Source of the DNA: Proteiniphilum saccharofermentans
GTDB lineage: Bacteria > Bacteroidota > Bacteroidia > Bacteroidales > Dysgonomonadaceae
Direction of reading: 5' to 3'
Length of the DNA: 64,000 nucleotides
NCBI RefSeq assembly: GCF_900095135.1
Contig: NZ_LT605205.1
Location: 124,001-188,000 of the forward strand
Positions 44,372 through 52,716 of this stretch are shown piece by piece. The translations under genes were made by a program, and so were the position numbers. Position 1 is the first letter of the stretch; each line of letters opens with the position of its first letter. The notes below the pieces were generated by a model. It made no database searches, was not told the origin of the DNA, and worked only from the letters and a program-made list of their open reading frames with translations.

Positions 44372-47300
44372 TTAAAAATTAATATTTACACCTGCACTAA
44401 AATATCGTGCTGGAGGATATCCAGTACCCATTTCCGGATCCCAACCTTCCCTGAAGCGATCAAAAGTAAACGGATTTTTTACGTTTATATAAACATAAAG
44501 ATTTGACATCCATATTTTTTTTACTAATTTTTCCGGGACAGTATATCCCAATTGAAGGTTACTGATTCTTAGAAAGGATGCATCCTGCATTACAAAAGTC
44601 GATCTGTAAAACTGCTGCTCGCCCCCGCCTACAACCAAAAATCTAGGATAGGGTGCGTTTGGATTAGGATTCTCTTTCGTCCATCGATCCATCATCCATT
44701 CCTGCGGATTTGAGCCTTGATAAAATGCATTATCTGCAAAACCTCCCAAAATTTTATTAACGCCGGCTACTCCATACATATTAATAAAGAGGTCGAAGTT
44801 CTTATATCTGGGACTAAAAGTTAACCCATACGTGTATTTGGGAAATTGGTTTCCGATAATCTTCCGGTCGTAATCGGCGTTTACTTTCCCGTCAGGTACA
44901 CCATCAGGACCGCTGATATCTTTCAATTTAATATCCCCCGGTGCGGCTACCCTGGGCTGGGTGGGATAATTATCCACATCCTGCTGATCGACAAAGAGTC
45001 CGTCTGCTACATATCCGTAAATAGACTGTAATGGATATCCGACAAAAAGACCCGAATTAATATCTTGTATCACAGTAGCCAACTGCTTAACTTCATTTTT
45101 TACGTATGAAAAGTTCGCTGAAATATTATACGAGAAATCACCTATTTGATGTCGATGCTGAAGGTTAAGGTCAATACCCTTGTTAGACACGACTCCTGCA
45201 TTTTGTACGGAAGGAGTCATTCCTAGTACGGTAGAAGCCGTTACATTATACAGAATATCCGAAGTCAGTTTGTCATAAATATCTATCGAGGCATTGACTT
45301 TATTGTTGATTAACCCGATATCCAATCCTGCACCAACAACGCGGGTCGATTCCCATGTAATATCGGTACTGGGAACCACGGTTGCTGCTGCTCCTGAAAA
45401 CATTTTTTCTGATACTCCGAAAGGTGCATTGACTCCCAGCGTTAATATTTGCTGATATGGGTAATTGCCGATGTTCTGGTTTCCGAGTTTCCCCCATGAT
45501 GTCCTTATTTTTAAGTGGTTAATTGGTTCGAAATGAAAGAATTTTTCTTGAGAGATAATCCATCCAGCCGATACGGAAGGAAACAACCCCCATCGCTTAC
45601 TGGCAGGAAATCTTGAGGAGCCGTCGTACCGTGTGTTCGCTTCAAATAAATATTTGCCGTCAAAGACATAGTTGAATCGGCCAAAGAAAGACTGTAATGC
45701 CCATTCATACCCGGAGCCGCCGTTTAGTTGGTTGGAGGGTGCTCCGGCACTAATTTCATATAATGTATTACTGGGAAAATTATCCCTAAAAGCCCGCAAC
45801 CAGCTATTCGTATTATTTTCCTGTGAATAACCGCCGAGTACATTAAATTCATGCTTGTCAATAGCCTTATTATAATTAAGGAAACTTTGTAAAGTCAAAA
45901 GTGAATTCTCCGTTCTGGTTTCAGTTAATTCCGAAGGACTCTCTGTATAGGTTTGATCTACTACTAATACAGGCCAAAACCTTTTATACTTCGTATTGTC
46001 ATAATTATACCCTGCCAATCCGGTCAATTTAAGAGACTTTAAAATATCCCACTCGAATCCTGCACTTACATTCATCCTGTTACTGGTATTTTTTATAAAA
46101 GATTCACTATCCATCCAACCTTCAATCGTAAAACCTGTCTGCTGCCCATAATAACCGTCGGATTTTTTACCAGCTATTGTATTTGGTATTTTCAAGGCGT
46201 AATTAAGTAATCCATCTACACCATCACCGCTCCTGATGGTCGTGGGTTCACTTGTTGACCCTGCTCTTCCCTGGAATTTCACATTCAGTCTGAAATTATT
46301 CGACACCTTACTGCTCGCGTTGAATAGTACATTGTAATGTGTATGATTTGTTTCATCAACAAATCCGTTTTGATTCAAGTATCCCAAGGAAAACAAATAA
46401 GAGTTTTTGTCGTTACCACTCGTGAAGTTCAAGTAATGTTCGGTTTGAAAACCATCACCTGACTTAACTAAATCGTCATAGTGGCGCTTATTTGGATAAT
46501 TATCCTGATCTTCCCCCGATTTGAATTTGGCTATTTCTGCTTCAGTATATTGTTGGTTACTACCTGCATTTCGTAATGCCTCGTTTATCATTTCGGCATA
46601 TACCCACGAGTCAACAATCTTAGGTATTTCGGATGGTCTTTGAAAGCCGAAACTTCCCTGGTAATTAATTTTGGTTATGCCCTCTTTCCCTTTTTTTGTT
46701 TCGATGAGTATTACACCATTGGCAGCCCTTGTTCCATATATTGCGGCAGATGCAGCATCCTTCAAAATGGAAATGCTTTCAATATCATTAGCATTGATGT
46801 GATTCATATCAGAAGAAATTCCATCAATCAGCACAAGTGGTGAAGTCCCTGCAGAACTGAATGTTCCCAGTCCACGAATTCGTAAGGTTGCAGCGTCTGA
46901 TCCCGGTTGTCCGGATGATTGTGTAACTGTGACTCCACTGGCAAGACCAGCTAATAATTGAGAGGGCTGAGTCACATTTAGTTTTTCTATATCTTTCTCA
47001 TTAATTGCAACTATAGAACCAGTTAAATTGACTTTCTTTTGGACACCATAACCCACAACCACCAACTCATCCAACAATTCTGTATCTGCTTCCAGAACTA
47101 TATTTATAGTTGTTCTTCCATCGATAGCTACTTCCTGCGTTTTCATACCAACGTATGTGAATTGCAGGGTAGCATTTTCGGGCGTACCTGTCAGTGTATA
47201 ATTTCCATTTACATCTGTGATTGTTCCACGTGACGGGTTATCCTTTTCTACAATAGTGGCTCCGATAACCGGATCTCCATTTTCATCCGTAATTTTTCCC

Positions 47301-47737
47301 GTTATCTTTTTGTCTTGCTGCTGGGTGGCCTGGATTAGTTGGGCTATGGTTGTCGCATTTTGATAGACTTTTTTTGAAAGGACGATGTAATTGTTTTCAA
47401 AATCATAACCAATTTCGGTATTTGAGAAGGCTTCGTTCAAATAGGAAGATACGTTGCCTGATCTTTTTTGAAAATTGACTCTCCTGTTGGTATCTACTTC
47501 CCGGTTGCTGTAAACGACCAGATAATCGGTTTGTTTCTCAATTTCATTGATCAATTGACTAATGGTTACGGAATTGGTCTTTAATTCAATTACCGCATCC
47601 TGTGCATTGGTATTGATCGCCATCATTTGAAATATGAAGGCAAATAAAAATAGTAGGCAGATTTTCATGATCTTAAATAAATCTTTACAATCACTTTTTT
47701 TTGTTAAAAAGTGGTCTGATGAAATGTTTATTTTCAT
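44372..47737 (-). CDS. SusC/RagA TonB-dependent receptor with STN signalling domain
   Basis: A 1121-residue receptor. A 23-residue polar extension precedes the hydrophobic signal core (MKICLLFLFAFIFQMMAIN), so an alternative start at 47668 is possible. Then come the STN domain (about 48-125, VIELKTNSVTISQLINEIE), the regulatory-like domain (about 145-225), the plug (LDELVVVGYGVQKKVNLTG, LRIRGLGTFSSAG, PLVLIDGISSD, ILKDAASAAIYGTRAANGVI) and the barrel ending YFSAGVNINF. It should pair with the SusD just downstream and signal to the FecR encoded upstream. Confidence 0.95.
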   Translation of the reverse strand: MKINISSDHFLTKKSDCKDLFKIMKICLLFLFAFIFQMMAINTNAQDAVIELKTNSVTISQLINEIEKQTDYLVVYSNREVDTNRRVNFQKRSGNVSSYLNEAFSNTEIGYDFENNYIVLSKKVYQNATTIAQLIQATQQQDKKITGKITDENGDPVIGATIVEKDNPSRGTITDVNGNYTLTGTPENATLQFTYVGMKTQEVAIDGRTTINIVLEADTELLDELVVVGYGVQKKVNLTGSIVAINEKDIEKLNVTQPSQLLAGLASGVTVTQSSGQPGSDAATLRIRGLGTFSSAGTSPLVLIDGISSDMNHINANDIESISILKDAASAAIYGTRAANGVILIETKKGKEGITKINYQGSFGFQRPSEIPKIVDSWVYAEMINEALRNAGSNQQYTEAEIAKFKSGEDQDNYPNKRHYDDLVKSGDGFQTEHYLNFTSGNDKNSYLFSLGYLNQNGFVDETNHTHYNVLFNASSKVSNNFRLNVKFQGRAGSTSEPTTIRSGDGVDGLLNYALKIPNTIAGKKSDGYYGQQTGFTIEGWMDSESFIKNTSNRMNVSAGFEWDILKSLKLTGLAGYNYDNTKYKRFWPVLVVDQTYTESPSELTETRTENSLLTLQSFLNYNKAIDKHEFNVLGGYSQENNTNSWLRAFRDNFPSNTLYEISAGAPSNQLNGGSGYEWALQSFFGRFNYVFDGKYLFEANTRYDGSSRFPASKRWGLFPSVSAGWIISQEKFFHFEPINHLKIRTSWGKLGNQNIGNYPYQQILTLGVNAPFGVSEKMFSGAAATVVPSTDITWESTRVVGAGLDIGLINNKVNASIDIYDKLTSDILYNVTASTVLGMTPSVQNAGVVSNKGIDLNLQHRHQIGDFSYNISANFSYVKNEVKQLATVIQDINSGLFVGYPLQSIYGYVADGLFVDQQDVDNYPTQPRVAAPGDIKLKDISGPDGVPDGKVNADYDRKIIGNQFPKYTYGLTFSPRYKNFDLFINMYGVAGVNKILGGFADNAFYQGSNPQEWMMDRWTKENPNPNAPYPRFLVVGGGEQQFYRSTFVMQDASFLRISNLQLGYTVPEKLVKKIWMSNLYVYINVKNPFTFDRFREGWDPEMGTGYPPARYFSAGVNINF

Positions 47738-47794
47738 ATATTTGTAAGTTTAAAGTGAATATTCAGATTTGTTACTGTCTGTGTTTGCTTTTAC

Positions 47795-47826
47795 AGAGCG
47801 ACAGGTGTTGGCGCACCTATCGCTCT
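47795..47826. repeat. 13-bp hairpin between fecR and susC
   Basis: AGAGCGACAGGTG (47795-47807) and CACCTATCGCTCT (47814-47826) pair over 13 positions with one mismatch that reads as a U-G or A-C pair depending on strand. TTATTTTAT follows on the plus strand. It holds the same place as the hairpin at 31509-31536 in the first locus. Confidence 0.55.
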
Positions 47827-47878
47827 TATTTTATAAGGTCATCTCTCATAGGCAATACTGTTTTAATTGGGTTAATAG

Positions 47879-47980
47879 TTCAATAAATTTAGTCGTTTTG
47901 AGTCGCCTTCGCTCCTCGATTTTCAATTCTCGCTATGGTATAAAGCTTGGCTCGGCTCATTTAGCTTAACGAAATAGTTC
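47879..47980 (-). repeat. Dispersed intergenic repeat, copy C
   Basis: The longest copy: it contains both the TCGTTTTGAGTCGCCTTCGC half shared with copies A and B and the CTCATTTAGCTTAACGAAAT half shared with B and D. It lies just beyond the fecR stop. Confidence 0.8.
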
Positions 47981-48951
47981 TATTTTGATAGCGTGATGAT
48001 ATTGTTGTCTCTGTCTTTCTCGATTTTAAACGGTTGAATTTTTTGCATAATACGCAGGATCTCATCGATGCCGTCGCGTTGACGGAATTTTCCGGTATAC
48101 CTTACATTAAAAATTTCGGGATCTTCCACCACGATTTTTATATCATAATATAGTTGTAGCTTTTCGATGATATCGATCAATCGTTCGTTGTGGAAGCAAT
48201 AAATTCCCTCCTTCCAAAGCAGATGGTTAGAATTGATGATATTGTCGACAGTCATTTTATTTCCTCGAATTGTTACTTGTTCATTTGGTTTTAAAATGAC
48301 GCTGTTTTTTTTATCCATCGCTTCATAAATCTTCACAGAACCCTCTACCAGATCTGTCTGGATATAATCTGCATCGGGATAACTGTAAACATTGAATTGT
48401 GTTCCCAAGACTTCCATGTCGATATGCTGTGTGGAGACAATAAACGGCCTCTTTTTCTCTTGGGCCACATCGAAAAATGCCTCTCCGATGATCTCGACTT
48501 CACGGTTTCTTTTGGAGAAATGAGAAGGGTACTTCAACGTGGATTGTGCATTCAGCCAGACTACCGTTCCGTCTTGCAATGTTATCTGGGCGCGTTGTCC
48601 TGCAGGGGCATACAAAGTGTTCATAACCGGTTCCGTGGCGGTATCCGACAGGTACAGCGTAGCCCAAACGGTGGAAGCCACAAGAACCAGCGCTATTGCT
48701 GCATATTTTACAAAATAGATAAAGGATTTTCTTTGGGTATTCCGTTTGACTTGAATGGTAAATGTCTTGAAATGGCTGATCCCTTCGCTTCGGTCTGTAG
48801 GATGGTATGAAAGTTGCGAAATCGCATTCAGGTTCTGCAAACGAATAAATTCAGCCTTCAACAGGCTGTCGTTTTCAATGCGGTGAATCAATTCAAGTCG
48901 TTCATCAATTGTTAATTCTCCCGAAAAATAGCGCAAGAGTTGTTCGTCCAT
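47980..48951 (-). CDS. FecR-family anti-sigma factor
   Basis: A 323-residue protein. The N-terminal part (MDEQLLRYFSGELTIDERLE) would bind the sigma factor; one helix (about 82-106, YAAIALVLVASTVWATLYL) crosses the membrane. The periplasmic FecR domain has ITLQDGTVVWLNAQSTLKYP, VEIIGEAFFDVAQEKKRPFI and VLGTQFNVYSYPDADYI; the C-terminal DUF4974 domain spans about 245-323. It regulates the ECF factor encoded 63 bp upstream and is expected to sense the STN domain of the 44372-47737 receptor. Confidence 0.9.
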   Translation of the reverse strand: MDEQLLRYFSGELTIDERLELIHRIENDSLLKAEFIRLQNLNAISQLSYHPTDRSEGISHFKTFTIQVKRNTQRKSFIYFVKYAAIALVLVASTVWATLYLSDTATEPVMNTLYAPAGQRAQITLQDGTVVWLNAQSTLKYPSHFSKRNREVEIIGEAFFDVAQEKKRPFIVSTQHIDMEVLGTQFNVYSYPDADYIQTDLVEGSVKIYEAMDKKNSVILKPNEQVTIRGNKMTVDNIINSNHLLWKEGIYCFHNERLIDIIEKLQLYYDIKIVVEDPEIFNVRYTGKFRQRDGIDEILRIMQKIQPFKIEKDRDNNIITLSK

Positions 48952-49014
48952 TTTAATGCTTCTTGTTAATAAAACGAATGAGTAATGAAAATCCGCTAAG
49001 AGAAGTTGAAAAAA

Positions 49015-49578
49015 TCAAATAAAAAAGAATAGAAAGAGTGGCATATAATATTTTAATGCTTCTTTTAGCTTTTTGTAGGCAATGCCCATCTGGCTTTCCA
49101 CGGTATGCACAGAGATATTGAGTTCCTGCGCGATTAACTTTTGTTTTTTTCCTTCGATCTTGTTCATCACAAAAATTTCCCTGCATTTCTCCGGTAAACT
49201 GTCTATGGCATTTTTAATAACGGTATCAATATCGGTCTCGTTGAGAAATTTATTATCCAGCGCTTCAAGCGATTCGAATTTCAGTTTCAGGGTACGGATA
49301 TATTCAGATTGTATTTCGTCAATGAGCTGTTGTTCAAGTGTCTTTCGGCGGAGAAAATCAATACACCTGTTTTTTAACATCATAAACAGAAATCCGTTGA
49401 AGTTGACAAAGGAGGAGAATTCTAACTGTTTTTCCCATAGGTCAAAAAAAATATCCTGAACAATATTTTCCGCATCTTCTTCGCGGATTACATATTGACG
49501 GGCAAAGCGTTTCATTCGTGCATAGTAGGAAACATACGCTTCTTCAAATTGAGTCTTATATTCTGTTGAAACCTGCAC
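49015..49578 (-). CDS. ECF-type RNA polymerase sigma factor
   Basis: A 187-residue ECF factor with region 2 (about 10-80: FEEAYVSYYARMKRFARQYV, DAENIVQDIFFDLWEKQ, FLFMMLKNRCIDFLRRK) and region 4 (about 120-175: LPEKCREIFVMNKIEGKKQK, IAQELNISVHTVESQMG). The C-terminus is hydrophobic (YYMPLFLFFFI), which is unusual for a soluble sigma factor and could touch the membrane or its anti-sigma. It heads the second sigma-FecR-SusC-SusD cassette. Confidence 0.93.
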   Translation of the reverse strand: MQVSTEYKTQFEEAYVSYYARMKRFARQYVIREEDAENIVQDIFFDLWEKQLEFSSFVNFNGFLFMMLKNRCIDFLRRKTLEQQLIDEIQSEYIRTLKLKFESLEALDNKFLNETDIDTVIKNAIDSLPEKCREIFVMNKIEGKKQKLIAQELNISVHTVESQMGIAYKKLKEALKYYMPLFLFFFI

Positions 49579-49612
49579 GGACCTTTTTAACTGTTTTTGA
49601 GATATTAAAGCT

Positions 49613-49620
49613 CAAAAATA
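49613..49620 (-). promoter_or_regulatory. -7 box of the second ECF sigma gene
   Basis: TATTTTTG on the minus strand matches TAnnTTTG and ends 34 bp before the ATG. No -33 element at the expected distance. Confidence 0.45.
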
Positions 49621-49706
49621 CAAATAAAAATATGATAACCCGATGAATCAACCATTATTTAACAACAAGTCGATTTATTATAATTGAACCCTTATATATC
49701 GTTTAT

Positions 49707-50822
49707 TCAAATCAGAAACTCCACTGCCCTGGAAAAAACATTGGTGAAAGCATTGTTTACGGATGTGGTGTCCTTTGCATTATGAGGGAAAGGATTTTCG
49801 TGGGTGTATTGGAATGGAAAATCAAGTAATTGAATGGTAGATTCCGTATTTTTCCTGCCCAATGCTTCCTGTACCCCGTGATAAGGGATTACAAAGTCAT
49901 TTGCCAGAGCGATCCCTCTGATCCTTTCTCTAAAACGTGTAAAGAATTTTTCACGCTCGGAACGGAATCTTTCAGGTGTGATCATCTGAAGGAAAGCGTT
50001 GAAAGCGTTGTCGCGTTCCCATACAGACCCGGCTTCGTTTCCAAAAACATGGATATAATACTGCTGCATTTTTTCAAAGGCGGGTTTGTCCATGATGTTT
50101 CTGGAAATGCCAAACATGGAGCGAAAAATGCTTCCGCCACAGAACATAAAGAGCCGGGAATCCGAAAAAAGACCTTTCTGATTGGCCATGAGGGCGACCT
50201 GAGACAAGAAGGCGCCGATGGAGTATGCGAAAATATCAATTTTTGCACCTTCCTTGAAAAGAGGGTGACGGCCGGTTTTTATTTCTTCGATCAGCACCGT
50301 TAAATCTGCCCAGGTTTGTCTCCCCGACAGATAGAACCGTTCCGGACTTTGGCTGATCCGGTCACTCAGGGCTATGTTTGCATAACTGATGGAACAATCG
50401 TCGATATATTTTTCTTTCCGGAAGTTCAGCACGTTTACCAGGTTGCGGGGGTTTGACCATGTAGCAGGCGCCCGGTTTATATGGAATGCGATAGGAAAAA
50501 GTATTACGGGCTTACCGGTATGGAGGCATAAGAACTCTGCCCAGGGAAGATATTTATTCCAGTTCCGTTCGTTCAACCCGTGCAGAAGCAGGATGGCTTC
50601 CTCTTGCTTAGGTTTGCCCGAAGGAGTGAATACCGGATATTCAAACGAAAAGTTTTCGGATATATTACTGTCGGCGCAATACAGTGTGCCACCTCTTTCG
50701 TTACTTGAGAGACTGTGGAAACGGAAAAAACGTATGTCAATGCCTGTTTCTTCTAAGTGACAGTCCACTCCCTGCCTGAAAAGACCGTTCAGTTCAATGT
50801 ATCGTTCGTTGTAGTTCATCAT
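49707..50822 (-). CDS. DUF6051-like alpha/beta hydrolase
   Basis: A 371-residue cytoplasmic protein without a signal peptide. The alpha/beta hydrolase layout is visible: LLLHGLNERNW (oxyanion region, residues 78-88), nucleophile Ser201 in IFAYSIGAFLSQ, an acid in LANDFVIPYHG and a His in THENPFPHN. Its length and context fit the Bacteroidetes DUF6051 family, whose function is not established. It stands alone between the sigma gene and the divergent LytTR gene and is unlikely to be part of the glycan locus. Confidence 0.65.
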   Translation of the reverse strand: MMNYNERYIELNGLFRQGVDCHLEETGIDIRFFRFHSLSSNERGGTLYCADSNISENFSFEYPVFTPSGKPKQEEAILLLHGLNERNWNKYLPWAEFLCLHTGKPVILFPIAFHINRAPATWSNPRNLVNVLNFRKEKYIDDCSISYANIALSDRISQSPERFYLSGRQTWADLTVLIEEIKTGRHPLFKEGAKIDIFAYSIGAFLSQVALMANQKGLFSDSRLFMFCGGSIFRSMFGISRNIMDKPAFEKMQQYYIHVFGNEAGSVWERDNAFNAFLQMITPERFRSEREKFFTRFRERIRGIALANDFVIPYHGVQEALGRKNTESTIQLLDFPFQYTHENPFPHNAKDTTSVNNAFTNVFSRAVEFLI

Positions 50823-50981
50823 ATCCGGAAAAATTTTCGACTTTATAATTTCTTTCGCACCTTACCAAAATCCAAATAAGTTTGTCTTTGGTCCCGGCTT
50901 GTAGACAAAAGAACAGGCTTTTTTTCCCGTGTGCAAATCAAAGGGAAAAGCGCAATGAAAATGGGACAGAATCCTATATAT

Positions 50982-51010
50982 GGGGTGAAATATGCTATTC
51001 AGGGGTGAAA
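50982..51010. promoter_or_regulatory. Direct repeat, possible LytTR binding site
   Basis: GGGGTGAAA occurs at 50982-50990 and 51002-51010, exactly 20 bp apart, about 25 bp upstream of the -33 element of the LytTR gene. LytTR regulators commonly bind pairs of 9-bp direct repeats about two helical turns apart, so autoregulation is plausible. Confidence 0.45.
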
Positions 51011-51033
51011 AAATCGCAGGAAAATCTGATTAT

Positions 51034-51065
51034 TTTGGTAAGTCGCCAATAAAAATTTACTTTTG
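51034..51065 (+). promoter_or_regulatory. Promoter of the LytTR regulator gene
   Basis: TTTG (51034-51037), a 20-bp spacer and TACTTTTG (51058-51065) match the Bacteroidetes consensus exactly. Transcription from about 51072 rules against a start codon at 51077. Confidence 0.75.
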
Positions 51066-51166
51066 TAGAATGTAGGATGCGGTTCAGCAATCTTTGTGTG
51101 CAAGCACCCACGATTGCGTTCACCTTTCACTACATTTGCATCGGATGGACAGATAATTCATTTTTT

Positions 51167-52024
51167 ATGATGGAAGGAAAGATTCCCGCATATTTATATG
51201 AAAAGAAAAACAGTGTAAAAACGATCCTTTTTACGGCGCTGTTTGCCCTGCTGTTTATCAATCTCTTTCAGCCTTTCGGTTCCCATGACTGGTATCCCGG
51301 TGTATCCGATATTAAATATTTTGCTTTTTCGAGCCTGATCATCCTTACCGGTATGTTGGTAGTCGTAATCAGCCGGATAATTCTTACAGCCTACTCTAAA
51401 AAACGGGATATACTCTATTGGCATTATGCCTTGTGGATATTGTGTGAAATAGTGGCGATGGCTATCTTCTATACGCTTTTTTCCAAGTTTTTTCCCAAAG
51501 ACGGTATTGAGAGGGATATCTCCGAGATTTTCCGGCAGAGCCTTTTCAACACGGCATTGGTGCTATTATTACCCTATGCCATTACCTGGTTATATTTTTC
51601 ATGGAAAGAGAAAACTACCCTCCTGGAGCGTATTGAAGAAGAGAGATTGGCCGATACCCATCCCAAAACATTGATCGCATTCCACGATGAGAAAGGTGAC
51701 CTGAAAATATCGGTGATGCTGGAAAATCTGCTCTATATTGAGTCCGCAGATAACTATGCGACCATCTATTATCTGAATAAATCGGGCGTGTCGCAATTCC
51801 TATTGCGTAACTCACTGAAATGGATGGACGAACATCTCACTCAAGAAACCCCTTTAGTCCGTTGCCATCGCTCTTATATCGTGAATATGGACAAGGTGAA
51901 GATACTGAAAAAGATAAAAGGTGGAATCGTATTGGAGCTCGATGAGGGCCATACGCCCGATATCCCTGTCTCAAAGACTTATTATGAGTCGTTTATGCAT
52001 AAATTTTCGCATTATTCGGTTTAG
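51167..52024 (+). CDS. Membrane-bound LytTR-family transcriptional regulator
   Basis: A 285-residue protein from the ATG at 51167 (an adjacent ATG at 51170 is equally possible). The frame is open from 51077, but that start lies 5 nt from the predicted transcription start, so I reject it. Four membrane helices (about 17-36, 51-75, 86-109, 124-145) are followed by a short linker and a LytTR DNA-binding domain (about 175-280) with ENLLYIESADNYATIYY, FLLRNSLKWMDEHL, LVRCHRSYIVNMDKVK and IPVSKTYYESF. There is no receiver domain and no kinase gene nearby, so it may sense a membrane signal directly. Confidence 0.85.
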   Translation: MMEGKIPAYLYEKKNSVKTILFTALFALLFINLFQPFGSHDWYPGVSDIKYFAFSSLIILTGMLVVVISRIILTAYSKKRDILYWHYALWILCEIVAMAIFYTLFSKFFPKDGIERDISEIFRQSLFNTALVLLLPYAITWLYFSWKEKTTLLERIEEERLADTHPKTLIAFHDEKGDLKISVMLENLLYIESADNYATIYYLNKSGVSQFLLRNSLKWMDEHLTQETPLVRCHRSYIVNMDKVKILKKIKGGIVLELDEGHTPDIPVSKTYYESFMHKFSHYSV

Positions 52025-52249
52025 AGAGAATAAAGAGTAAAGAATAAAGACTGTTAGAACCAAGAATCAAGACTCTTTAAATGAAAAAGTGAAGAGTGAA
52101 AAATTAAAATTCTTGACTTCTTCATTTGTTCTTCAATAGTTCAACATAACCACTTAGGCACTCAGGCACCTAACCACTTAACCACTCCAATCATATCCTG
52201 AAATGTAAAAAAACCGCAGGAAATAAGGGCTAAATCGCTAAATTCGTAT
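52025..52249. other. Intergenic region of word-like degenerate repeats
   Basis: It contains runs such as GAATAAAGAGTAAAGAATAA, GAAAAAGTGAAGAGTGAAAA and CCACTTAGGCACTCAGGCAC. No ORF was recognised. Confidence 0.5.
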
Positions 52250-52257
52250 TACTTTTG
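52250..52257 (+). promoter_or_regulatory. -7 box of rnpB
   Basis: TACTTTTG matches TAnnTTTG and ends 5 nt before the inferred 5' end of RNase P RNA, the expected spacing. No -33 TTG was found. Confidence 0.6.
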
Positions 52258-52261
52258 TACC

Positions 52262-52621
52262 TGCAGCAGGTCGGTTTGTCGCTTCCCGTCAGGCGGGAAG
52301 AGGAAAGTCCGGGCAACACAGAGCGCCATACTTCCTAACGGGAAGCTGTCCGTGAGGGCAGATAAGCGTAACAGAAAACGACCGTCCCGGCCAGTGTCGG
52401 GGTAAGGGTGAAAAGGTGAGGTAAGAGCTCACCGGACGTTGCAGCAATGCAGTGTGCCGTACGCATTATGGGTTGCAAGGCCATGTATATCGGATACTTA
52501 GGGTTGCTCGCCCGATGCCGAGGGGTAGGCCGCTAAAGGAGAGTGGTGACACTTTTCCGTAGATAAATGACAAACATCCGATTCGTCGGTATACAGAACC
52601 CGGCTTACAGACCGGCTGCTT
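52262..52621 (+). ncRNA. rnpB: RNase P RNA, class A
   Basis: Catalytic RNA that trims tRNA 5' leaders. The diagnostic 5' P4 strand GAGGAAAGTCCGGGC is followed by the CACAGAGC segment; the 3' P4 partner ACAGAACCCGGCTTA lies near the end. The ends pair as P1 (GCAGC near 52263 with ACCGGCTGC at 52611-52619), and a T-run follows as terminator. The roughly 360-nt size is normal for Bacteroidetes. Ends are set by P1 pairing and the promoter and are accurate to a few bases. Confidence 0.95.
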
Positions 52622-52630
52622 TTTTATAAG

Positions 52631-52698
52631 AACTATTTCGTTAAGCTAAATGAGCAGAAGATAAACTTGTTTATATTATGTCATAGCGAGAAATAGTG
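52631..52698 (+). repeat. Dispersed intergenic repeat, copy D
   Basis: GAACTATTTCGTTAAGCTAAATGAG is the exact reverse complement of 47956-47980 in copy C; it continues with words close to copy B up to CATAGCGAGAA. It lies between the rnpB terminator and the YihY gene. Confidence 0.8.
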
Positions 52699-52716
52699 CA
52701 ACGAAGTTGAAAAGTC

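Noticed and set aside
47879-47980. Insertion sequence
   Set aside because: The repeat is about 100 bp, has no ORF and no clear terminal inverted repeats; called only as a dispersed repeat.
51077-51166. Upstream ATG for the LytTR regulator
   Set aside because: It would lie about 5 nt from the predicted transcription start, and the added 30 residues do not look like part of the protein.
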